Shown: positions 20,211-31,140 of the stretch, piece by piece
How the letters are laid out: each line of letters begins with the position of its first letter
Numbering within the stretch: the first letter of the stretch is position 1
Assembly (NCBI GenBank): GCA_963924555.1
Contig: OZ004584.1
Span: 1,735,001 to 1,799,000, forward strand
DNA length: 64,000 bases
Source of the DNA: Crambe crambe
Lineage: Eukaryota; Porifera; Demospongiae; Poecilosclerida; Crambeidae
Reading direction: 5' to 3'
The notes under the pieces: generated by a model
What the model was told of the DNA's origin: nothing
Seen by the model: only the letters and a program-made list of their open reading frames with translations
Database searches by the model: none
Made by a program: the position numbers and the translations under genes

Positions 20211-20759
20211 TTTTGGCTGATGTTTCTTTTCCCTCCTTTAATAATAATGATTATAATAGCTAACTATGTAGCTTTAATGATCATGTATAGCTATTTAATT
20301 TTGAAGGTGATAGCTAGAAGCCCAGAAGTGAGTCAACAAAGCTTGCTCCTAGTTCAGAGTCAGAGGTTAAATCCTGCTGAATAGAACAATCTGCATTGGT
20401 CAGTTGCAGGGAACTATAGCTATTGTATCTTTTATTACAGAGATTCAATGCAGCTAATAGAATACGTAGATTTATAAAAATTTTCTGAAAATAATTAGCT
20501 AGAGAGATTATAAATAAGTGAGCATTTATGATTGGCATGACACGGAAAGCATCCTGTTGTCAGTATTGTGGCATGCATGAATGACAGTCGCAGCGATCTG
20601 TAGTCAGACCATGTTAGGATTTTAATACACTCTAATATCTAATATGGAAATTTTGGACTCAGAAATAAGGAGTTTTCCAATAGTTTTCCGACAGTTGCCA
20701 ATAGTTTTGTTGGAAGTAAAAATGGATTACAAAGGTGCCCCTCTCGGCTCCATAATTAG
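20211..20759. other. No gene seen
   Basis: AT-rich DNA with several TAGCTA words. Only short unconserved frames. Confidence 0.4.
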
Positions 20760-21864
20760 TTATATTATTCTGTATGTATGTGATGTAGCTAGATACCACA
20801 TATCAAAATAGCTTAAGCCTATTAGGACAAAAATTAAAATAAATAAAAATTTTGCAGATGCTCCCATTCTTCTTAGTGTGAACACTAATAACAGGCTGCT
20901 TAATACCACATTATTAATCATTGACTGCATGGTCTGTATCTTTTCTGCAATGCTGCCAGGAGCCACTCCTTCTGTTGTGAAACCGATTATGGGAAGGAGA
21001 TAGGGTGCAAGATAGGGTGCAACAATACAGGCTGCTATTCCTGTCACAGTAACGGCAAATATACAGACCTATGGTAAAAAATTAATCATGATGTAACCAG
21101 CCACAGTATTACAAAATACATGTTAAAAAGAAACAACTTTCAGTAGACTTCTAGTGAAAACAATGAATGACAGAGAGATCATAGTAAAGTAGGCTAGGAC
21201 TCATGGCTAGGTTAGCATGGTGATAGTTATCATATTCAAAGTGGCTATTGGTCTGGCAACTGGACACTATTAGCAGGGGTATAGTCTAACAATAAGGACT
21301 TCTTTTTCTTTCTTTAGATTTTCATCTTTGAAAATTTTCCACATAGTTAGTTCTGAGAAGAGTATCCAATGATGGGCCAATAGTTACAGTGTATTTTATT
21401 TGTATTGGACCATGAGGTATAAGTGCATGGGGTTCTTGTTGTTATAGCTACAGTAGAACACTGTAAAAACAAACTAATGTGTAAAAACAACCCTTTTTAG
21501 GTTATCTGAGTTGCAAATTGGAACAAATAACCTATGAATGGGTTATTTTTACACATTTGATTTTAAAGTTCATGAAGCTTTTTTTTGTGGTTAATTGTAA
21601 TGCGTTTTTTTTAACTTGCAGTCCTGCTTTGGTATGATAGTAGCTAGCTAGTTGTGATTTGAGTTACTATTCATAGCTAATAACTAGATTCTTCTGGAAC
21701 TTAAAATAGATACATTTGCTCCTTACCTTTGATTTATAGGAGCTGTTAGTCCAAAATAAATCTGATGTTGATGACAGTGAACGACTGCAGGCCCGAAAGT
21801 GTCTAAGATCATCTATTGAAGGAGTGGCCACACTTGTTCCGGCCATACTCATTCTAGTCACCAT
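20760..21864 (-). CDS. Divergent two-exon ISG12-like protein
   Basis: Exon 1 is 21864-21728 (ATG, MVTRMSMAGTSVATPSIDDL ... SSYKSK) with donor GTAAGG. Exon 2 is 21075-20760 after acceptor TTACCATAG. Both junctions are phase 0 and join K to VCIFAVTVTGIAAC. The product is about 150 residues. The segment TGIAACIVAPYLAPYLLPII, GFTTEGVAPGSIAEKIQTM and MINNVVLSSLL aligns with the ISG12 core of the neighbour at 25848 (TGVAIAAAPVLLGAAGFTAA, then VAAGS, then MIGNVAAGS). After this the Gly-rich second helix is lost and replaced by a hydrophobic run (FLFILIFVLIGLSYFDMWYL). It is either a diverged member with a new membrane segment or a decaying gene. It ends 51 nt from the 3' end of the death-domain gene, same strand. 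Confidence 0.55.
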
Positions 21865-21914
21865 TGAAGAAATGATAGGGAAGGGAGGATCTGGGCAGGG
21901 GGAAATATTATGCT

Positions 21915-24706
21915 TTATTTTCCTGGACTGTCACTGTTCATACTTGTGTCTGAACTGTCACTGTTTTCATCTTCACTTTCAGTAACTTCAATAGTGAAAT
22001 CTGCAGCACCAAATCAATTAGCTATAGCTACATAGTTATTACTGTTACTATAGCAATGGCATTTCAGAAATCATAGGCACATAGCTACATAGCTAACCTG
22101 ATTCACTGTCCTTTGCTGCCTCTTCATCATCTTCATGTTCTGCTATTTTTCCCGACAGAGACGCTGTTTGTTCTCCATAGGTGATGCTGATGACTCCCAT
22201 CTTTCTCAGATCTTGCTGCTCTTCTCTGGTTAGCTTCTGGATCATCTCGTCTGCACTGGGCAAGGCTCTGAAAGTCAGTTGGACACAGCCAGGATCTGTT
22301 TTCAGCAATCTCAAGTGATAGGAACCTATTGCTGAATTGAGATTGGAGCAAAGCTTTTCCAATTCATTCAATGTCATTGTTTCAAAGTTGCACTCCTCTA
22401 TTTTAAACACAAGGGTCTTTTCATTTTCCTCCTCATCACCAAATACATTACTAGGACATTCACAGACTCTGCGTCTTGCATACTTTTTGAAATCAGTTAT
22501 ATAAGACTTCAATCGCAAATTGAGTTCGTGATTTTCTTCCAAGAGGCAATCAATGAGTAACTTAATCAAAGCATAGTCAAAGAATGACCAATGTTTCCCT
22601 CCCTCATTGAATAATTTATCGATTGAATCACATTCCTTGAATACTTCATGGAAACTAGCATCATCTCGGGAAAAAACTTGAATTACTTTTTCTACAGTTA
22701 TTCCCAACTTTTTCAATGTCTCTTGTAGACGAAATTCAAGAGCTATAAAGCTATATGCTTGATATCAGTGGTATCTTTCATCAAAGAACGAATGAGGTTT
22801 GTTCGCTCATGTTTGGCCATGTCCTTAGAGAGAAATGGAAAGAGAGCCTCGACACCTGCAGAAAAATGATTTCTTTCTAATAAATATATTTTTTAGGTCC
22901 CATTAGCTACGTAAGCAAAGTAGCCAGGATAAATTCAACCTAACTATGACTGTAGCTACAGCTAAGATGAAATTCAGTGGCACATAAGTTGGGACCGTGC
23001 AAACATTTGTCCACACTATAGTCCTTAATAAGTGTCCTTTATTACTGCTCTTCCATGATGAATAGCCAGTGTAGGAGTGATATGGGGACCCCCTAGTTAT
23101 AGGGGACCCCTCATCCTCATATCACTAGGCATCATATCCATCACACTACACCATTTCCCATCTTCTCATTGTTTGCAGTAAAGCAGAATAGAGCGATCAC
23201 CTGAGGAGGAATGGTTCAGTGTCATTTCTTTTTTGCTTGATGCACAGGAATGATGTAGCTAATAGCTACACCTATATTATTTTTGATACAGTCCATAAGG
23301 TGACTTCTTCAGGAGTATATCTTTTACACAGGCCAAAAATCTAGCATCTGGTAGTAAGGCCATAATTAAGTAGAATGTATCTAGACTCAGTTTCATGTGT
23401 AGTTAGCAAGCTAGCTAGCTACAAGCATAATAAGTTTTTATTTTATAGCATATGCAGTTATATCCCTTCCTAGGTACAAAAGAAACTTAATAAACTTCAA
23501 CAAACTATTAACCTATACTTATTATGACTATTGGGAGGAGGGTGGGATAATCCATGTATGCCTTCCTGCTGAGATTTCAAAATCAGGTCCACTTTTTTCC
23601 CAGACCTACCGAGATTTTGGCAGTGAAACTGGACTGGGTCCACTTTTTTCCCTTGCCAAAAGTTGACCGTCAAGCTCATGGCAGTGAAAACTGGACCAGG
23701 TCCATTTCACTTACATTAGCTATATGGGGTAATCCATGCAGCCTTGATTTTCTAGACCAGGTCCACTTTTCCATTACCAAAAATGGACCTGCTGAGATTT
23801 TGGCAGTGTAACTCTAGACTAGGGCCCTTACCAAAAGTGGACCTGTCGAGCTCATGGCAGTGAAACTGGACCAGGTCCATGTTTTTCTTGACAAAATTGG
23901 ACCAGGTCCACTTTTTGCAAGGAAGGTCCACTTTTGACAGAAAAAAGTGGACCCCCTGGTCCATTTTTTTCCTGCCAAAATTGGACTGGGGGTTCACTTG
24001 TTATTTTTATTATTAATTAAATTGATGGATTTGAAGTTGAAGCTCTTCTGCAAATATATGCCAGATTGGAGTGACCAAGAAGATATGGAATTTTGTCCTA
24101 TTTGCCATGAACAGTATCACAATAATTGTGAAGCTACAGTGTCATTATGGTATGTGTATAGCTACTATGATCTGCATTGCATTTATTCCAGAAGTCAAGT
24201 AGTAGTCCTTGAGAGCAGAGTATGTGCACACACCATCTATGAGTTCGAGTAAGCGTATGCGGCACAGCCCTATATCACTAGGGAAGCCTCTAAACACTAG
24301 TACTTTATTAGGGATCCCATGGGGGCCCTATTTCACTAATGACGTGGGGATGGGGGTCCCCATATCACTCCTACACCATACCTGATTGTTTAGAAGCCTG
24401 AATATATTTTGCTTCAACAGCCTGAATATATTTTGCTTCAACAGCCTTTGCAAGAGCAGGAAGGTGTACTGGAAGTGCATTTAGTGCAGAAGAAACACTT
24501 TTCCATGTTGGTTCTGAATCTTGACCTGCCAGCCAATCCATCAGCATCTGACTAAAGCACTCTGCTGGATCGTCACTGAACTTTTTTCTTATTGCTTCAA
24601 GAGAGGAAGGACGCAGTCCCAACTCCACCCCTAAATGGAACCATTTTAACTTGAGCATCCCAAATACAACTCCTCACTTCTTTCAGGTCATCTGTCACCA
24701 ACACAG
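21915..24706 (-). CDS. Death-domain protein, three visible exons with two frameshifts
   Basis: Exons by splice signals: 24706-24382 (acceptor ATTCAG, donor GTATGG), 22855-22098 (acceptor TTCTGCAG, donor GTTAGC), and 22000-21915 (acceptor GCTGCAG, stop TAA). All junctions are phase 1 and compatible. Exon A encodes a death domain of about 85 residues (DDLKEV..WDAQVK, WFHLGVELGLRPSSLEAIRK, ECFSQMLMDWL, PTWKSVSSALN). Exon B starts VEALFPFLSKDMAKHERTN and continues into an unnamed alpha/beta region ending in an acidic Ser-rich tail completed by exon C. Two lesions: one extra A in an A4 run near 24641, between QVK and WFHLG, and an 8-nt near-tandem duplication (TTATAGCT) near 22744, between HIA and LEFRLQE. 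Death domains mediate homotypic assembly in apoptosis and NF-kB signalling. Upstream exons were not found. Pseudogene or assembly errors are both possible. Confidence 0.6.
23064..23152. repeat. Short GTGATATGGGG element, intronic
   Basis: GTAGGAGTGATATGGGGACC ... closing with CATCACACTACACC. It shares its end with stretches at about 24260-24376, 27478-27602 and 30140-30257. Probably a small MITE family. Confidence 0.5.
23565..23995. repeat. GGACCAGGTCC minisatellite
   Basis: About ten irregular tandem units of the form TGGACCAGGTCCACTTTTT alternating with GAGATTTTGGCAGTGAAACT. The core GGACCAGGTCC is a palindrome. It lies in the second intron (going 5' to 3') of the death-domain gene as visible here. 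Confidence 0.75.
24020..24140 (+). pseudogene. Possible zinc-knuckle fragment of a mobile element
   Basis: A plus-strand frame reads LFCKYMPDWSDQEDMEFCPI then CHEQYHNNC, a C-P-I-C ... H-x2-C pattern like PHD-type tails that close some transposon-encoded proteases. Short and isolated, antisense inside an intron of the death-domain gene. Confidence 0.25.
24260..24376. repeat. Second copy of the GTGATATGGGG element, intronic
   Basis: Contains CCTATATCACTAGGGAAGCC, GGGGGCCCTATTTCACTAATG and ends GGTCCCCATATCACTCCTAC, the complement of the end at 23064. It abuts the donor site of the death-domain exon. Confidence 0.5.
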
Positions 24707-24719
24707 CTGAATGACATGA

Positions 24720-25847
24720 TACAAGGAGAAATTTTTTATACACTTATAGCTGGCCAATTTACAAAGAACTGTTAGCTATAATTTACTGTTTGCTATAATT
24801 ATAGCTAAGTACCTAATGTTTCCTCACAGCTGAAGTGCTGTGACCATTCACAAATAGCAAAAATATAAAAGCTAAAATGAACCATATGGCCTTTCCCTCC
24901 TTATGGCCTTTCAGAAGAAGAACCCCAACGAGAGAGGTAAGATACTTAACAGCATTCTATAAAACTCTATACTCATATAAAATTTTGAAGGCTTTGAAGG
25001 TGATAAAACTCAGAAGTGAGGCCAACCTTTCAACAAAGAGTCAAAGACCAGGTGATTTCACTGTAGCTACTACAAGTGTAGTTTATGACATAGGTGATAC
25101 GCAATCCTTCTCTTTTTTATTGGCTTACATCACATGTATATATATGTCACTGCAAAAACAGAATTGTTATTTCAATAAACATAACTGTTAATTAAGACTA
25201 ATCATCGTTGAAACAACCAAACAGTTTGTTATATTCACCGAAAATATAGTGTCATTTTGACAGATTTCAAATGATTAACCTCACCTAACTAAGTAGGTTT
25301 GTTAAAATAACAATTTCGTTTTTGCAGTGTAGCTAGCTAGCAGACTAAGCTAATTGACTCTCTGGCTTTCTGTCTCGGCACTTTGCAAAGTGCCGAGGCA
25401 CAGTATTGGAATCATAATATGGTGGTGGTGGATGTACGTCATAATAGTAGCACACTGTGTGTTCATGTACACCCATGCGATACATTGCACACATGTGCAT
25501 GCAGGTGTGCATGAAATAGCCACCTTAAACAAAGTTTCGATGGAAGATATCTTTGCATGCATGCATGCGCGCTTACCAAAGTCAAAGTCAAAGTTCATTG
25601 TAAAGGCCCAGTGGGAATAGCTATATAGAGTACGTAAGTAAAAGAGTTCAGGTATGATCAACAAAAAGGGTAAATATGACAAGTTTAAAAGCATCAACAC
25701 TCACAGTAGTTACTAGCTAGTGTTGCTATGTTACATTGTAACTAATTAGCTATAGCTAATTATTATAGCTAGATAATAAACAACACTATGATAATTATTA
25801 TCATAAGAATTAACTGTCCATGTGATAGCTATAGCTAGCTATATCCT
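24720..25847. other. Mostly unassigned
   Basis: On the plus strand an ATG at 24877 opens 20 codons (MNHMAFPSLWPFRRRTPTRE) ending exactly at a good donor, GTAAGA. No downstream exon was found. A perfect 22-bp palindrome, TCGGCACTTTGCAAAGTGCCGA, lies at about 25376-25397. Its half resembles the GGCACTTTGCA word found in all ISG12-like genes of the window. Confidence 0.3.
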
Positions 25848-26132
25848 TCACCCGAAAAGTGCTCCAAGTGCAGCTCCCACAGCTCCTCCAACTGCTCCTG
25901 CTGCAGCTGTTCCTGCTGCCCCAAGACCTGCTGCTCCGGCACTTTGCAATCCTGCAAAGATACTTCCAGCTGCAACATTACCAATCATTGCCTGCACCCC
26001 GGCTGCAGCACTGCCAGCAGCCACTCCAGCTGCTGTGAAACCTGCTGCCCCAAGGAGAACAGGTGCAGCAGCAATAGCAACTCCAGTACCAATGGTACCC
26101 ACAGCAACTGCAGCAACCGCCATAGTTTTGTC
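25848..26132 (-). CDS. ISG12-like protein, 3' exon
   Basis: The exon starts after acceptor TTATAACCAG. The first ATG in it is at 26123, giving 91 residues: MAVAAVAVGTIGTGVAIAAA, PVLLGAAGFTAAGVAAGSAA, MIGNVAAGSIFAGLQSAGAA, then GLGAAGTAAAGAVGGAVGAA and stop. This is the most compact and canonical ISG12 core in the window, with two Gly/Ala-rich hydrophobic helices and no acidic module. Residues before the ATG (DKT) are open to the acceptor, so a coding first exon like those of the 59-62 kb genes is possible. Confidence 0.75.
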   Translation of the reverse strand, partial: DKTMAVAAVAVGTIGTGVAIAAAPVLLGAAGFTAAGVAAGSAAAGVQAMIGNVAAGSIFAGLQSAGAAGLGAAGTAAAGAVGGAVGAALGALFG

Positions 26133-27477
26133 CTGGTTATAAGCTAAGCCCTAAATGTAGAACTATAATAATAATTGTGTACTGGATATAATCAAAAATA
26201 TAGCTATGAACCTACAGTAAAGGACATGCACTTTGAAAGAGTGCGAACTTCTCAAACTAAGAGTGCCTTTCATAGTTACACTCTAGCTATCATACAACCT
26301 CCAAATTAAAGGAAAGGCTGTGTCCATTAGCTATGTGCCTCCATGAAGTGCATATAAAGCTAAAGCAGCTAGGGGTATAGGGGCAATTATTTTCTACAAT
26401 AAGGGGGCAGTGAGACTTAACTACTTCTGCCATAATTATGTACACCTGAAGTGAAGAATTTACTTACATTAGAAAATGGTATGCATAACATGCTTTGATC
26501 TTTTGCCTTTAATGAGGCACTTAAGACACCCAGTAGTATGTATCTGACCAGTGTAGTTATCTTACAGAGTAAGAACACTGGTTAGTGCATGCATGCTGAG
26601 ATAGCTCGCTGAATAAGTCAGCTTGTCATAGTATAGTCTAGGTTGTTCGCCTACATATAGTACGTTGAGTTTCAACGCGAAGGAATGTAATTACATAGCT
26701 ACATGTAATCAATCAATTATCATTATAATATATAGCAGAGATATTCTACGTAACTATGTTAGCTACATAGTATAGAATATCTCTGATTATTATTATTATT
26801 TTTGAGTTATAATAATAATAATTCTATAATAATTTACTTGAAGGCAACATAAAAAACGAAGGAAAAACAGTGTGCACAGCACGTATCTCAGCATTATCAG
26901 CTGCTTCACACACTTCGTTGTCAAAGATGTAGTGTTCTAGATCAATAGGAATGCAGAGTAGTTCTTCCGAACTTTGTAGCTTATGGGAGCACTAGTATCC
27001 ACATCTTTAAGAAGAGAAGGGCTGACATGAGGTAAGTTTTGAACGCTCACATAGGTTGACCTAAGCTCGCTCCGCCTTGGTAATTACTATACGTCATCCC
27101 TTCAGATTTTTATTCCATGAAGAACCTCATTGCCAGTGTCTTACCTATACTAAGTGTTTCATCTCAAACTTCTCTCATAATAATAATCTTAAATAGCTTA
27201 TGTCTTAATATCCTAGCTATAACCACTATTAAACTACATGAGCCAATTAGGATAAACACAACTCACTTAAAGTATAGATATATGGATAGTCAGCTCAGCT
27301 TCCAAAGCTTTAGCTTTATGAAATAAGTATAATAATTAGCTATGTCTTATTATATACTATTCACTCGCCTTTGGAGATTTCCCTGGGTTTTCCCAGGGGA
27401 ATTTCCCCGGGTTTTCCTCCATAGACCGGAATGTAACTAACTACACATGCAGACAGCTCCGCCACGTTCCGTGACGT
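26133..27477. other. AT-rich region, hairpin, weak coding traces
   Basis: A 53-bp imperfect hairpin (AGAGATATTCTACG ... TAGAATATCTCT) spans about 26733-26785. On the minus strand 26830-26950 reads PIDLEHYIFDNEVCEAADNA without an obvious start, with an adjoining stretch in another frame. Perhaps a decayed exon. Nothing else recognisable. Confidence 0.3.
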
Positions 27478-27602
27478 TGTAGGAGCGATATGGGGCCCCC
27501 CGTGATATGGGGCCCCCCGGCCGTATATCACTAGTGAAATGGGGCCCCCAGGGGGGCCTCAAAGCGCTAGTATTTTGGGGCTCCCCCAGTGAAATGGGGC
27601 CC
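27478..27602. repeat. GGGGCCCC-rich element related to GTGATATGGGG family
   Basis: TGTAGGAGCGATATGGGGCC followed by several GGGGCCCCC words and TATATCACTAGTGAAATGGG. Shares its 5' word with the 23064 element and its GGGGCCCC(C)ATATCAC words with the satellite at 28895-30136. Confidence 0.5.
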
Positions 27603-27893
27603 ACGCACGCGTGCTGGCAATCAGCTGGGAATAGCAGCTAGCTATGTCAGTATTCCTACACAGCCATCAAAAGAGTACTTGACAGGTGGAGTGTATCCTG
27701 ATGGCTATGACAAGCAGTCTAAGAATGAGGAGGAGGAAGATCCACAAAACTGCAGCATATAAAAATTGCTATAGGCGCTAGGCTGATGTGTTGATTTGGT
27801 GGGCTGAGGTTCTTGGAGTTAGCCCCTAGAGACACTAGGTTCATGCGTGCCTGCCCTGTTCATCTAGGCATGCATAGCTAGCTGCCATGAGTT

Positions 27894-28100
27894 TCAGGGG
27901 GCTAACCATGTGAGGTAGGCGCCATTGACTTGGGCTAGCTGGTATGCATTGCATACAAGAGGCAAAGATACATAGTTTCTATATAGATTCCTCATAGCTA
28001 TACAGCATTCTAATGGTGTGTTAGAGTCAGTTGGAGTATTATAACCACGATCGAGTGTGAATTTTCTGACTTGCTTCATAGACTCTGTGACGTTGACCAT
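27894..28100 (-). CDS. Possible 3' exon of an unrecognised gene
   Basis: A 68-residue frame with ATG at 28100 runs to TGA at 27894, preceded by an acceptor-like AGTATCTCAG ten bases before the ATG. Sequence MVNVTESMKQVRKFTLDRGY then NTPTDSNTPLECC, with balanced composition unlike the junk frames nearby. No family recognised, no neighbouring exons found. Confidence 0.25.
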   Translation of the reverse strand: MVNVTESMKQVRKFTLDRGYNTPTDSNTPLECCIAMRNLYRNYVSLPLVCNAYQLAQVNGAYLTWLAP

Positions 28101-28894
28101 ACAGACTGAGATACTTTTCTAGTGTTATGTGACACAGCTTACTGAGTAGAAAATAGGGAACCTCACCTAGCTAGATAGCTATTTTGTGGTAGAACTATCC
28201 AGTTAATTGTGGACCAAGATGACATTTTCTCATCTAGCACGTGACATATAGCTAGAGTTTTACCACGCTTCTTCCATGCTTCTTCCAAGGTGATTTTTTT
28301 GATAAAGAGTTTGGTGCTACAGAACTAAAGCATAGTGAAACATGTTGCCAGACTAACACCACGTGCTGGTGAAGCTGGAAATAAAATAAAGTGAAGTGAA
28401 GTATGTACAAAGGTTGTAACTTAGAGAACTATAGTATAAAAATAAAAATTTGTAGTGACTGTAGTAGGTTAAATGGCATGTTGAGCAAGGACAGCATATA
28501 TATGTACATAGCCTGGCTTGATTAAAGTTGTTCATGAAATGTGCCATGAAAACTGTAAAAGTTGAATGACTTTTCAAGATTCACTTGAGGCATTGAGTTC
28601 CACAGCCATGATATTCTGCTGAAATAGAAGTGGCGGCCCACGATGGTGCGATTAAACTTGTACTCCAGTTTGTTGTTCAATGCTTCCCTAGTTGCATTTG
28701 TAGAGAAGCAGATGTAGTCTGAGATGTCTAGCTAGACTGGAGAAAACTACCAATCTCTCTCTCGCATCCATGCAGTAACAATTCTTCAGCCTTGAGGATT
28801 TCATTATTCACTGAGGGGGGACAGTGAATTATGGACATTATTCACTGGTGAAAATTGTCCACTGGGACAAATTTTGGGAGGACAATATTCAGAC

Positions 28895-30136
28895 ACTATA
28901 AGCTTTTATTTTGTTAGGAAGCTTGGAAAACTGAGGGAGCCCCATATCACTGACAGCTTTTATTTTGCTAGGAAGCTTGGAAAATTGAGAGAGCCCCATA
29001 TCACTGACTGGTCCCTATAGCTTATTTTGCTAGGAAGCTTGGAAAATTGGGGAAGCCTCATATCACTGACTGGTCCCTATAGCTTATTTTGCTAGGAAGC
29101 TTGGAAAATTGAGGGAGCCCCATATCACTGACTGGTGCCTATAGCAAAAGCTTTTATTTTGAAAATTGAGGGGGCCCCATATCACTGACTGGTCCCTATA
29201 GCAAAAGCTTTTATTTGCTAGGAAGCTTGGAAAATTGAGGGGGCCCCATATCACTGACTGGTCCCTATAGCTTTTATTTTGCTAGGAAGCTTGGAAAATT
29301 GAGGGAGCCCCATATCACTGACTGTCCCTATAGCTTTTATTTTGCTAGGAAAATTGAGGGAGCCCCATATCACTGATGGTCCCTATAGCAAAAGCTTTTA
29401 TTTTGAAAATTGAGGGGGCCCCATATCACTGACTGGTCCCTATAGCAAAAGCTTTTATTTTGCTAGGAAGCTTGGAAAATTGAGGGAGCCCCATATCACT
29501 GACTATCCCTATAGCTTTTATTTTGCTAGGAAAATTGAGGGAGCCCTATATCACTGATGGTCCCTATAGCAAAAGCTTTTATTTTGAAAATTGAGGGGGC
29601 CCCATATCACTGACTGGTCCCTATAGCAAAAGCTTTTATTTTGCTAGGAAGCTTGGAAAATTGAGGGAGCCCCATATCACTGACTGTCCCTATAGCTTTT
29701 ATTTTGCTAGGAAAATTGAGGGAGCCCTATATCACTGATGGTCCCTATAGCAAAAGCTTTTATTTTGAAAATTGAGGGGGCCCCATATCACTGACTGGTC
29801 CCTATAGCAAAAGCTTTTATTTTTGCTAGGAAGCTTGGAAAATTGAGGGGGCCCCATATCACTGACTGGTCCCTATAGCAAAAGTTTTTATTTTGCTAGG
29901 AAGCTTGGAAAATTGAGGGAGCCCCATATCACTGACTGTCCCTATAGCTTTTATTTTGCTAGGAAAATTGAGGGAGCCCCATATCACTGATGGTCCCTAT
30001 AGCAAAAGCTTTTATTTTGAAAATTGAGGGGGCCCCATATCACTGACTGGTCCCTATAGCAAAAGCTTTTATTTTGCTAGGAAGCTTGGAAAATTGAGGG
30101 AGCCCCATATCACTGACTGGTCCCTATAGCCCTAGG
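28895..30136. repeat. Satellite array with higher-order structure
   Basis: About 20 tandem units of 50-75 bp built on CCCCATATCACTGACTGGTC, CCTATAGC(AAAAGC) and TTTTATTTTGCTAGGAAGCT. Three unit types occur: A (full, with GCTAGGAAGCTTGGAAAATTG), B (shortened to GCTAGGAAAATTG) and C (TTTTGAAAATTG only). From about 29160 they cycle A-B-C with a period near 181 bp (type C at about 29401, 29581, 29765). Homogenisation of the trimer implies unequal exchange after the trimer formed. Confidence 0.92.
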
Positions 30137-30260
30137 AATATGGGGACTACGGGGTCCCCATAACCCTAGTTGTATGGGGCCCCCCCAGCCCTAAATCTCT
30201 AGTGATTTGGGGATGGGGGGCCCCAAAACCAGGGGGGCCCCATTTCACTACTACAACGTC
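30137..30260. repeat. GTGATATGGGG-family element bordering the satellite
   Basis: Contains GGGGCCCCCCCAGCCC and ends GGGGGGCCCCATTTCACTAC then TACAACGTC. Closely related to the element at 27478 and directly adjacent to the last satellite unit. Confidence 0.5.
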
Positions 30261-31140
30261 ATTAATTTCGTATTGACGCGACGGTACGCGGTACCGACCA
30301 TAAGGCCACACCAAGTCAATTATTAGTTTCTGGTCCCCCGCCCGCCTGCTAATCGCGCTCGCGGGAATTTGAGGACTAGTAGCAAAAGAAGTAGAAGAAC
30401 AGAGGACCTCGTCGTGTTGTGTGAAATAATTATTGTGAAATGTTGTACTAGTTGCTCCACCAGCCATGCCTTTGATCAACGTAGAAGTGTTATATCTGAA
30501 CATCTACCCTTCTACCGTGGAAGATTGCAAACTTGCAGCAGCCATGATAGTCGCAATTACCGCCCGCCCGCATGTTAATTTAAAAGGGGAAAGACCAGAA
30601 ACTAATAATTGACTTGGTGTGGCCTAATACAAAACTCCCCAAAACGCTGAAATCAGGGTGTCTTGATTCGGTGGAATGGACTAGTGGAATGGAATAGTGG
30701 AATGGAATACTGGAATGGTGGAATGCTCTAAAACTTAAAGGCTTATTTCATCATGATCGTCCAGCATGTTCAACTTTGGATGTATACTAACACTAACAGT
30801 GACAGACTTCAATGGCTTGCTTGATTTGCATGTGCTGACTGCCTAGCCCCGTTCCTGGCACGTACATGCATGCACTTTGCAGGCGGATCGAAAAAGGTAA
30901 AATACGACGCATGGTAGGGTCTGCAACATGAAAAATCGATATCTTAGTTTTGCATAACTTGCACCTGTTTTAAGTAGAGGGTGTTGGAGCTTAAACAGCC
31001 ACACCTTCGAATCCTGGGTTTGTGATTGCTTAACAGAGAAATTCACTCGCGACGTACATTTTTGCGGTGTCAGCAAAATTGAGGTCAAGGGTCAAATTTA
31101 GAATTCAAATTTTGGTGGCTCTAAGTGTTGTGCTCACCTT
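30261..31140. other. No gene seen; GGAAT-rich patch
   Basis: A short tandem patch of (T)GGAATGG words lies at about 30671-30726. Two copies of the words for a 'GACTTGGTGTGGCC' element appear inverted (near 30303-30330 and 30590-30625), suggesting a small inverted-repeat element of about 320 bp. No coding frame supported. Confidence 0.35.

Noticed and set aside
28895-30136. CRISPR-like regularly spaced repeats
   Set aside because: Units are directly tandem without unique spacers, and the genome is eukaryotic; it is a satellite.
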